DNA of 64,000 nt. Source: Amblyomma americanum. Taxonomy: Eukaryota > Arthropoda > Arachnida > Ixodida > Ixodidae. The notes below the pieces were generated by a model. It saw nothing but the letters and a program-made list of their open reading frames with translations. It was not told where the DNA came from and made no database searches. The translations under genes were made by a program, and so were the position numbers. The stretch spans positions 46,392,520 to 46,456,519 of the forward strand of contig NC_135505.1 in NCBI RefSeq assembly GCF_052857255.1, given 5' to 3'. This document shows, one piece after another, positions 43,695 through 53,450 of the stretch. How positions within the stretch are numbered: position 1 is the stretch's first letter; the number at the start of each line of letters is the position of its first letter.

Positions 43695-44150
43695 CTCTGC
43701 AATGACTGCATACAGACCTCACTCAATGTCAAATATGAACATATAGCACTGCTTTTCAGGAAGTTTGTTTTATTTTGTCGACACCTGACGATGCTGAAAT
43801 TCTCTGCCTCTAAGTTAAACACGATATACTCAACGGAATCAATGGTTAATGGATCCATTAGTAGAGAGTCAGATGTACAAAGATCTCGGTAACAGTACCG
43901 AAAAGTAGTCGAGAAACGTGAGGCAAAATATTAAACACTTTACAGCAGTCACTCTCAGGCTTTGGTGCGTGGCTATCACCGGAAAGATCTAATGCATTCG
44001 GCGTATTCCAGCCGATCGCATTACAAAATTTTTTAGCATTGTCTTTCAGAAGAGACGAGAGGGGGTGCTGATGGAATTGTTTTTTTTTGTTTGTTTCACA
44101 TGCATCATTTTTGCATTGAGCATTAGCGGTAGCGTAAGCGTGCCAGCGTT
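43695..44150 (-). pseudogene. LINE D, region upstream of reverse transcriptase
   Basis: Clearer in the inverted copy (62560-63023). On the minus strand the NPKKFWNAI block and the start of the domain (DPLTIDS, LKSSAKCSSLTLSEV) can be read, the typical linker before reverse transcriptase in CR1/Jockey-type LINEs. It stops at the tail of LINE A and continues at 41796 with PNDYKVGK. Confidence 0.65.
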
Positions 44151-45429
44151 TGGCTGTTTGTGTTCTCTTAGCCCGCCGAAATAGCCTTTAAAACATTTAG
44201 GATCTTTAAGACCTCAAGATATGCCCAAGGGAAATGAAGCTTTCACTTTGAAAAATTGCTAGGACGTAATGGCAGCGAACAGTATGCATAGCTACTGTTT
44301 CTGACAGTTGCTCACATCCACTTTGAAAGCGGCTGCGACAGGCGTTGGTTTTCTGGTTCTTGGCGGAAGCCTTATGGCGCTTACGAATCCTTAAATGAGG
44401 CACTCACGATTGCCTGGGTACCTGCGTCTCTCTCTTTGTGACAATATATCGGCATGATTTGTGTTGTGCGGCGTCGAAATGCCACTGTTTCAATTTAAAA
44501 GTGCCATCCAAGGCAGAGACCGCATGGCTGCGTACCTCGTTGTGCGTGCGTGCCCCACCCTCTGGCTAGAAATTACTTTATGTGCATTATATTAAATCCG
44601 CCACTGCCTCCAGCCCCTTTGCGCGGCCCGGACGTCCACTGGTTTTCTAGGCGGGCAAATAGATTCGGGGTTCTTTTCATATTACTATTGAAACAATAAA
44701 GAATGCACACAAAATGGCCCTCAGTGCGTTTTCCTTGTTCTTTTAAATTTTTGTTGGCAAGGCACCAAACTGCCGAGAATGCCGAGAATCCATCCATCAA
44801 TGTATAGAGACTCGGAATTAACGTTTCAAACTTTGTAGTGTGGGTGCAAGCTATGCGATTGCAGAAGTCCTGTGTCATTCGTTGGAAATACGGTAATAAA
44901 TGTTTCACCTTTTGCTTTTTCTGCTCGTGTATATCTTTTATTAACGTGTTGTTGGTATGCGCGGTGTCATCTACCATTGCATTCTTTTGGTGTCTATTTT
45001 TATGGATCCGTGTATTCTGTGCAAAGCTGTATTTGCCATCCTTGCCGTAAAGATGATGTGCACTGCCCTAGTCAAGCCTCTTTGGCTTTTTGAATGTGCA
45101 CTGAGCATCATCTACCGTTGGATAAAGATATATGACAGAGTTGGGTTGGGTTCGTCACAACAAAAGCGCGAACGATGAAGATACAAGGAGGACATGCCGA
45201 GTTCGTTTCTTCGTGTGGTCCTTCTACTCGCGGCCTCGTGATTTTTGCGTCTTCCAAGAATAATGTCACACCTTTTTGCTGTTTTGACTGGTGACCGAGT
45301 TCCGTAAACATGGGAGAAGTCGCTGAGTTGCACATGAAATGTTGAGAGAAGGGAAAATAAGCGGGTACTAAAGATGAGAAGTAACGCTTTGGCAAAGACT
45401 GCGTTTTAGACTGGAGTTAAGAAAGGAGT
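44151..45429. other. Unassigned block; contains a dispersed 150-bp repeat
   Basis: 44990-45140 contains 'ctagtcaagcct', repeated in the opposite orientation at 52108-52270 and, as part of IR2, at about 61590-61740. A 134-codon minus-strand frame (44573-44977) has a counterpart in the right arm but no domain I recognise; it may not be a gene. Confidence 0.4.
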
Positions 45430-45449
45430 ATAAGGATGTATAAGGAGAG

Positions 45450-45522
45450 GCAGCGGTGGCGTAGAGATAGAGCGTCCGCCTCGCGTGTGAGAGGACGGGG
45501 CTCAAATCCTGGTTCCGCGCAA
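45450..45522 (+). promoter_or_regulatory. tRNA-like Pol III promoter at the 5' end of the RTE element
   Basis: 'ggtggcgtagagatagagcg' is box A-like and 'gctcaaatcc' is box B-like, spaced as in a tRNA. A weak anticodon arm (GTCC paired with GGAC) lies between, and four of five T-stem pairs form. It is not a functional tRNA gene because the acceptor stem does not close. It begins about 10 bp after the left TSD, so it belongs to the inserted element. The right arm copy is at about 61200-61272. Confidence 0.6.
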
Positions 45523-47386
45523 TTCTCCACCGGATTAAAAAAATGCGTGTCGATGGAATTCCTTACGAGGCCTGGGGTGCAGCCTGAGCTCGGTGACCAG
45601 AACCGACAAAGCACCCCTCAGAAGAACAAGACTTGGCTACCCTGGTGTAGTACTTGACCACAGCCTCCTATGAACAAACCAATTAACCCTTGGCCCTCAG
45701 TCCCCAGCTCCTACGGAGCAACTGACCACGGCGGCGGTCAGTGTGTGACGCAGCGGAGGGTGCTAAGAATTTCTGGCACCGGACAAACCGCCATTGTATT
45801 GTCAACCTGGCAACGGTTAAGGCTGGAACTTTATCTAGTGAGTCTAGCCTAGCAGTCCTGTTCGAGGAACTAGCGGGAATTAAATGGGATGTTATAGGGC
45901 TTAGCGAAGTTAGCAGGACAGTTGAAGCATATACACTAAAAAATTCCGGGCACATACTGAGCTATCGCGGATTAGAGGACAGACGAGAACTAGGTGTGGG
46001 ATTCCTCATTAATCACGATATTGCTGGCGACGTAGAGGAGCTCAATAGTATTAACGAGAGGGTAGCAGCTATTGTAAATTGCCTGAATAGGAGGTACAAG
46101 CTGAATGTGGGGAAGGCCTACGCGCCTACATCCAGCCATGATGACCGGACCGTTGAAACTTTCTATGACGACATAGAATTGGAAATGAACAAAGCAAAAT
46201 CAGTACACGGTACTGATGAGCGACTTCAATGCGAAAGTGGGCAAGAAGCAGGATGACGACCACGCGGTAGGTAACTATTGGATAGGTTCTAGAAATAGCA
46301 GGGAAGAGTTATTAGTAGAATTCGCAGATAGAATAATTTACGGATCATTAATACCTTCTTCCGCAAACGAGAAAACAAGAAGTGGACCTGCAAGAGCCTC
46401 AATGGTAGAGACTAAAAATGAAAAAGACTTCATACTATGCGCTCGATCTGCCTTCGTTCAGGATAGGGCCGTCCTCGGAAAGGTAGACTGTAGCGACCAG
46501 TGAATGGTAAGGTCTCGAATTCGCTTAGACTTGAAAAGGGTACGGAAGAAGCTAGTAAAAAGTCCATTAACGAGTTAGCCGTGACAGGGAAAGTACAAAA
46601 ATTTAGGATAGCGCTGCAAAACAGATATTTGGCTTTAACTGAGGAAGACGATCTTGATGTTCATACAATGAAAGATAATCTGACAGTCATCATTACGGAG
46701 TGCGCAGTAGAAGTAGGTGGTAGGAATGTTCGACAGGATACCGGAAAGCTATCTCAGGTTACGAAAGACCTGATTAAGAAGCGCGAAAGCATAAGAGCGT
46801 CTAAGCCTGCCACAGAATAGAACTTACACAGCTATCGAAGTTAATAAATAAGCTCAATGTAGCCGACATAAGGAAGCTTAACATGGAGAGAATCCAGCAT
46901 GCTCTAACGAACGGAGGTAGCTTAAAAGCGGTGAAGAGGAAGCTAGCCATAGGTAAAAACCAGATGTATGCATTAAGAGACAAGCAGAGCAATGTCATTA
47001 GCAATATGGATAAGATAATTAACATAGATGAAAGCCTATACACAAATCTGTAAAGTTGCCAATGTAATCAGAGCGTTAATGAGAAAGACAGTAGTGCACA
47101 GCAATTCGTCATCCCGCCAGTAACGAGAGAGGAAGTAAAGAAAGCCTTAGAAGCAATGGAAAGGAAAGAACCAGCTGGGGAGGATAAGGTAACAGCATAT
47201 TTGTCGAAGGATGGAGGGGACATCGAGATAGAAAAACTAGCCACCCTGTATACGCAATGCCTTATGACCTCGACTGTACCAGAAGCTTGGAAGAATGCAA
47301 ACATTATCTTAATTCATAAAAAGGGAGACGCCAAGGACTTGAAAAATTACAGGCCAATCAGCTTACTATCCGTTGCCTACAAAGTA

Positions 47387-47679
47387 GTAGTAGTAGTAAA
47401 GACTTTTATTCGACCATAATTTATAGGCCGAGCATGTCGACCGCCTGGGCGACCAGAAGCCGCTGTTCTTCTTCCCCTTCAGCGCCAAGCCAGTCGAGCC
47501 AGGTTCGCCTTCTTCGGCACATTCAGATGAATGCAGTTATCACCCCGTCCCGCCTCTTCCACTATCGCTATCGATCGGACCCTTCCTGTCCCAACTGCCC
47601 CTGCATCTATGCGGACCTGGCCCATTGCCTCTTCTATTGCCCGGCTGCTCAGCAGTCGGGTTCCTTCCCCCCACCCTTT
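47387..47679 (-). mobile_element. Short LINE insertion with 5' inversion (twin priming), TSD cctacaaagta
   Basis: Flanked by perfect 11-bp repeats at 47376-47386 and 47680-47690. On the minus strand the 3' tail is a CTA repeat preceded by AATAAA (47387-47415) and a C-terminal coding scrap (RLLVAQAVDML). The remaining half, about 47498-47679, is in the plus orientation and encodes the preceding finger (CPNCPCIYADLAHCLFYC). A 5' half inverted relative to the 3' half is the signature of twin priming. The right-arm RTE copy (near 59330) has the empty site. Confidence 0.82.
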
Positions 47680-48866
47680 CCTACAAAGTATTTACTAAGG
47701 TAATCGCTAATAGAGTCAGGACAACCTGAGACCTTAATCAACCAAATGATCACGCAGGCCTTCGTAAAAGATATTCCACAATAGGTAACATTCGCGCTAT
47801 CAATCAGGTGATAAATAAATGCGCAGCATTATAACCAACCTGTTTATATAGCCTTCATTGATTACGAGAAAGCAATCGACTCAGTGGAAACCTCAGCCGT
47901 CATAAAGGCATTGCGTAATCAGAGTGTAGAACAGCCTTATGCCAAAATACTGGAAGATATGCATAGCAACTGCACAGCCACTACAGCCCTCCATAAAGTC
48001 AGCAATACAATTTCAGTATGAAAGGGCGTCTGGCATGTAGACACGAGCTCGCCAATGCTATTCACCGCCTGTTTACCGGAGGTATTCCGAGAACTGAATT
48101 GGGAACAGTTGAGAATAAGTGTAACTTGAGGATACCTAAACAATCTGCTATGCGCAGATGACATTGCCTTGCTGAGTCACTTAGGATGGGAACTGGAAGT
48201 CATGATCAATGAGTTAGACAGCCAGAGCAGAACGATGGGTCTAAAAATTAACATGCAGAAATCCAAGGCAATATTCAATAGTCTAGCAAGGAAACAGCAA
48301 TTCACAATTGGAAGCCAGGTGCAGGAAGTGGTAAAGGAATACGTCTATTTAGGGCAGGTAGTGACAGGTGACCCTAATCATGAGAGAGAAATAACTAGAA
48401 GGATAAGAAAGGGGTATAGCGCATATGGCAGGTTCTCTCAATCATGAATGGCAGTTTACCAATTTCCCTAAAACGAAAAGTGTACAACTGTATCGTACCT
48501 GTACTCACTTACGGGGCAGAAACGTGGAGGCTAACAAAAAGAGTTCAGCTTAAGTCAAGAACAACGCAGCGAGGCATGGAAAGAAAAACGGTAGGTGTAA
48601 CATTAAGAGACCGGAAGCGAGCAGAGGAGAGGGAACAAACGCGGGTTAATGACATCCTAGTCGAAAAAGAAGGAAATGGGCTTGGGCAGAGCACATATTG
48701 CGAAGGCAAGATAGCCGCTGGTCCTCAAGGGTAACGGAGTGGATTTCAATTAGGTGGGCGGATGAGATTAAGAAGTTTGCAGGGATAACGTTGATGCAGC
48801 TGGCAGGACACCGTTAATTGGAGAGACGTGGGAAAGGCCTTTGCCCAGCAGTGGGGTTAGTAAGGC

Positions 48867-48916
<50 letters not shown>

Positions 48917-48918
<2 letters not shown>

Positions 48919-50944
48919 AAGGATGTCGTATGTTTGGCAGTCATTTGTCATTAAAGATTTAAAAAGGAACTGGAAAGGTAGTTTCAATGATGATTCGCTG
49001 GAGACGACTTATTGTTGATTCAGATGCACACTGTTGTCGTAAGCATGCCTCTTTTTTTTGAAAGGGTAGACGTGAGAAAGCCATCCCTCGGCCCAGGACA
49101 AACGCAGATTTTTATAATTATTTTTGTTGCTGCTTTTGTCAGCATTGCCTTCACATTACCTAATTATTATAGATACGAGGTGATAAGACAAACAAAAAGA
49201 ATGAAGCGCCGCCGATTGACAGCCGGCGTCACGGCATCAGCATATAGTACGCGTTTGTCGCCCAGCGCAGCTTTGGCTAGGCACCCCTCACCCTCTAATT
49301 ATAAATATATTTAGAGATATTATGCGCTTCGGAGTAATGGCCTTCGCCTCACCCAGCCAGCAAGTGAAGTAACTTTAGAAAGGTGTTGAAGGTCGTTTCA
49401 GGCACATGAATCATACTAGCGGTCAAAGCCGAAGATATTATACATACAAGACGAACATTCGAGTCAGCAGCTTTCACCAGCGATGTCTACAATATGTTAA
49501 ATGTCTTACTTAGTACGGTAGGCTAGGCCTACTCTAGGATCTGACGAGGATAATGTGCTTACATACACACATAAGGCATGGTCTTATTAGAGTACCGCAA
49601 TCAACAAGCTTTCTAGAACTGAGAACACACTTACTGCTTAATTTCTTTCTGATTTAAACAATGCACCTCAGTATTTCACTGTTGCCACTCTCACAACGGC
49701 AAGTGAGCATTTACAATGTTGAAAAATTGATGTGTGCAGAAAAATCAAATCATCTTGGCGAATGACTTTGATAATTCTGAAAATATAATCCTTAACTGTG
49801 ATTAAGTTACTACTGAACCGTTCCATGAGCAGATCACAATCGTATTGAACACAAAATAATGATGCGTTGTACTAACTCTGCGAATTCAAATTTACGGCAT
49901 TAAATGTCTTCGAGACATAATTAGAATGATGAAGATTTAGTGTGGTTAGGCCTCCTAAGAACAAGCGGGACTGGTACTTAAGTTTTCAGTTCGGTATTGG
50001 ATCGAGGCTTAGTATTGAGAGTCAAGCACGTACCAGGTAACATTGCCAAAATCAGTGAGTAGAGGCCTCAGTGTTAACATATAAATCTGGAGGGCAAACT
50101 TAAGCTAGCGGTAATGGGTTAATGCCATTTACGGTTGATGGGTGATTGTCTGATTTACATACGTAGATCGACGAGAGTCCTCATCATCAGTCGTGCAGCA
50201 GCTAAGCGATCCGTCACGACCCTGCAAAGGAAGGTGCTACAAGCGGAGGAGTTTAGAAGACCCAGGTTGCTCAGCATGAGAAAGCTTTCGAGATCAATCA
50301 TTCAATTAACTGCCATCTACCACACTGCGCAGTTTTCTCACCATGCGATGGGAAGTTGTTATGACATCGCATTGTCTGGAGACCTAGATAGCCCACCTGT
50401 CTCAGAGAGGAGCCACTGCGTGGGTATGTACCATGTGTACTGAGGTCAGCAACAAGTGGCTGCATTTAAAGATTTTTCCTATTGCAAAGGTTCAAAGGTT
50501 CTACCGGCCTGGGGCCGAGGTGCTGCGAAGGCAACAGCCACCTGTAATCACTACCGTATTGTTCTGTTTTTTTGTTTCATCCAGCAAGCTGGTTATGAAC
50601 TCCAAACTTCTGCACGCGGACCTTGAAGGGCCACGGAACCGGGCGTTAGACTACAAATATTCCCTTCGAAGTGTTGTTGATCTGAAAGGAGAAAACTTTA
50701 TCGGACAGTTTCAAATGTCGCATGTCAGGATGGTGAGCTATCAATGCGCGCAATCGAAAGTGAAGCTTCCACAATGTAGGTGACAATTGGTTGAAACCGT
50801 TTCTTTGTTGTTGTGAACCCTCAACCGGAGGAGGTGAAAGTGAAGATTCTCAGGCTTCCCGAGCAAATTTTGCAAGACGAGTTCGTACGAGAGGCATTCC
50901 TAGTGTATATGAAGGTAACACTGACATCATCTGAAAAAGAGAGC
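48917..50944. other. Unassigned IR2 block
   Basis: Conserved in both arms. Open frames near 50135-50443 and 50433-50783 have counterparts at 56598-56906 and 56259-56447. The second frame (MNSKLLHADLEGPRNR, GENFIGQFQMSHVRMV) and the NPQPEEVKVKILRLPEQ stretch near 50817 could be remnants of a protein, but I cannot identify it. No start, splice or promoter evidence. Confidence 0.4.
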
Positions 50945-52107
50945 ACGGACCACATTAAATATTTTAAAGACCTGTCAGCCCATGTGAGGCGCACGTGTGT
51001 CGGTGCGTCTGGTGCTGTGAATAAAACTAGAGATACGGGGCAAACAAACCACATTAAATTATCTACATGGAACAAAAAATAGGAAAAGTAAAAAGAATGA
51101 GTCGACACCCGGCAAGTAACATTCCATAACTATGTGATAAACAGAAATTGTAAAAAGAAAATAACATTACAATAATATAAAATAAGACAGGCTCCGCATA
51201 GGCCGAGGCGACGTCTTCGTCGGGCCACTAGACCGACGGTGGCGGGGACGGAACGAGGTGTCCCGACGCAGAACTTGGTCCATAACGCGCGCGCATCCAA
51301 TCACCCGGATCTCTTCCGCCGCATGATTCGTACCTATTGTGTCCCTGCCGCTGCGCGCACCGCCCACAATAGCTCGGTTCATTTGTGTCCTCACGAGGTT
51401 ACTCCCGAACTTGGACCCGCTCTCTGGAAAATGGACCCGCTCTCTGCGGCACAACCGGCTCTGCAGCGGTTGTTAAAGACCGGCCGGTCAGTGGCCGAGG
51501 GGAAAGGTTAAGTTCGGAGAAAATGTGCCCGGCCCTCTCGCGTTCGGGCCTGCCCCCAACAAGACTTACGCTGCCACTCGCTTTCCAATTCACTGAGGTT
51601 GCATGAGCTCTTGCGTGGTCTGTTATTCTGATATTCGCTATAAAACCATGAGCAGACCAGGTTTCAATAGCTATCACTCAATGCCCCTGATTCAACATCT
51701 CCCATGCAGCAGACAACGACGTGTTACGAGTTTAAAAGCGCCCAAGTGGTCTAAATCTTGTACGATCATTTCCTTCTTGCTGATCTGCCACCGTACAATG
51801 GTGAGAGATTGAAACAGGTAGTTTCACACAACTGTCCGCGGCAGAGCACTACGAAAGACATATATATCCTCCATAGCAGTGAGTGAAAACACCCCTGAAT
51901 GAGTGTGAATAAGCGAATGGGTGGCATGATGCTACTGAATTAAAAAATATGGCTAATCTCTATAGTATCTAGCGACAATTCTCCACTACTGTCTCAGGAG
52001 CGTTAGTTGCGGCGCATTCATTGAGGTCGCATGCATAATGAGATTTTCCGATTAGCTCAACATGCCGTTCAGAGTTGCGTTAAGTATGCATTTAATAGAT
52101 CCAAGCG
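50945..52107. other. IR2 spacer, unassigned
   Basis: Single-copy within the window. A GC-rich patch at 51180-51600 has overlapping open frames on both strands but no domain. Confidence 0.45.
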
Positions 52108-52270
52108 CTCTGATTTGATTTGGTCTTTAATCAACGTCAGGTGATGTTGAGTGCACAGGCAAAAAGCCAGAAAGGCTTGACTAGGCCAGTGCACCCATTC
52201 TTTTACAGCAGGGGTGGCAAATATTACGTTACACAACATAAATACATACATCGATGAAAATACGGAGAGA
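52108..52270 (-). repeat. Dispersed repeat, minus strand
   Basis: Reverse complement shares with 44990-45140 the order: 'atttgccacccctgctgtaa', 'ctagtcaagcctttctggct' and a 'gtgcactcaacatcac'-like end. It lies next to the Penelope-like fragment and may be part of it. Confidence 0.5.
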
Positions 52271-52311
52271 ACGTAATGGAAGCGTAAAGGATTGGGAAGT
52301 TGGTCAGACAG

Positions 52312-53450
52312 GCTTAACGGAATAATGGCGTAGATCAAGTGACAGGACAGCAGGAGAGCACAAACACACACAAGCGCCAACCTACAACTTTATTGTTTGG
52401 CTGCCAATATGCAGAATTCATACCAAGCAACACACCCAAACTGTGAACAATAATCAAACCGTGACGCACATGGACGCGATGTGCGTTTACAAGATTACTT
52501 TTACATGTGGTGCCAGATACATAGGCCAAGCAGGAAGGTGCCTCAATGAGCGTCTGAAAGAACATCGCAGGAAGTTACGTCAATTGGCAATTGGAGGCCA
52601 TTTAGCCGAACACTGCAGGTCCTGCAAGTGCAGGGCGCTACTGAAGAAATGATCTGTTATTTACAAGCACAAAGATCAGCTTACCCGCGAAATTGTAGAA
52701 GCGCAAGAAATAGCGCCAGCTGAGAAGACTTGTATCAGCGCGGCATCAATACGCCTAACGAAAAAAGAATTAACCTTCCTCAGCGAACGAGAGCGCTCTG
52801 AAGGTGGCAGACCTAATTGAAGGGTTTTGATTTTCTTGTCCTTTTCTCGCCATACGGGGCCCCGAGGTCGTGTCAGTATGCTTAGTGTGTTTTTTGCGCT
52901 TTTATACCAGGTTCCTTCTTTTTCACTTTCTTCGAATTTAGCCGTGTTTTTGTTGGCTTTGTAGTCTTGTTTTATGCGTCTTGTTTTACACTGAGTCTTT
53001 GCCGTGTTCTGTTGACGGTTCAGGTTTCATTCTCATGGTTTTAGCCCTTTTAGTCCTCCTTTGTCATTTCCCTGGTTTTGTGACGTGGCCTTCCGTCATA
53101 ATTTTTCTTCGGTAATATGTTCGGATTAGTTAGGGTTTTAGCTTGTGTCGTCCCGTCTTTTACCTTTTGTTTGTTCCTGTTAGTCATATGAGACAAGGAT
53201 GTTCCCCTTGCTGCGGTAGAGCTTAGTGCACTCGTCATGTCGTTTGCCTTGTGCGATATCATGATTAGCCGCTTCGCACATCGCGTCCATGTGCGTCACT
53301 GTTTGATTATAGTTCACAGTCTGGGCGTGTTGCTTGGTATGAATTCGGCATATTGGCAGCCAAACAATAAAGTTGTAAGTTGGCGCTTGTGTGTGTCTGT
53401 GCTCTCCTGCTGTCCTGTCACTTCATCTGCGCCGTTATTCCATTACGCAA
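52312..53450 (+). mobile_element. Penelope-like element fragment with inverted end repeats
   Basis: Arms of about 175 bp at 52312-52485 and 53275-53450 are inverted copies with high similarity; the right arm reads CAATAAAGTTGTAAG in the sense of the element. Between them are the GIY-YIG endonuclease and about 450 bp of unassigned 3' sequence. Penelope-like elements often carry such partial inverted terminal copies. The reverse transcriptase is absent, so it is a 5'-truncated, dead copy. Confidence 0.75.
52443..52820 (+). pseudogene. GIY-YIG endonuclease domain of a Penelope-like element
   Basis: The frame reads VYKITFTCGARYIGQAGRCLNERLKEH, in which VYKI and RYIGQ correspond to the GIY and YIG positions and the Arg and the 'ERLKEH' block follow as in the family. 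A CCHH-type set of residues surrounds it (HLAEHCRSCKC). An in-frame TGA occurs at 52651-52653, then the same frame continues with the family's REIVEAQEI and CISAASIRLTKKELTFL. In intact elements this domain nicks DNA for target-primed insertion. The stop and missing reverse transcriptase make it a pseudogene. Confidence 0.8.

Larger units (their letters stand above)
45440..48916 (+). mobile_element. RTE-type LINE, left copy, with tRNA-like 5' end; TSD ataaggatgt
   Basis: Bounded by perfect 10-bp repeats ataaggatgt (45430-45439 and 48917-48926). The endonuclease is at about 45790-46500 (IKWDVIGLSEV, then the DFNAKVG block near 46220). The linker begins NGKVSNSLRLEKGTEEASKKS. Reverse transcriptase follows, with [23 protein letters not shown] (near 47350) and CADDIALLSHLG (near 48150), then YGAETWRLTKR. 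There is no RNase H. The 3' end 'ggcctttgcccagcagtgggg' region followed by CTG and ATG repeats is typical of RTE elements. Stops and frame changes, plus a LINE insertion at 47387-47679, disable it. Confidence 0.88.
42718..50944 (+). repeat. IR2 left arm (large inverted repeat)
   Basis: Reverse complement of 56097-64000. The arm runs through LINE A, LINE D, an unassigned block, the RTE element and another unassigned block in the same order. By eye, sampled stretches agree at about 95-96 percent (for example 49500-49730 against 57340-57550). The left arm is longer by about 320 bp, almost all explained by the LINE insertion at 47387-47679 plus its TSD. The outer limit at 42718 is set only by the window edge; the repeat may extend further left. 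Confidence 0.93.

Noticed and set aside
44573..44977. 134-codon minus-strand frame with counterpart at 61744-62130
   Set aside because: No recognised domain; the counterpart is explained by IR2; no promoter or splice evidence.
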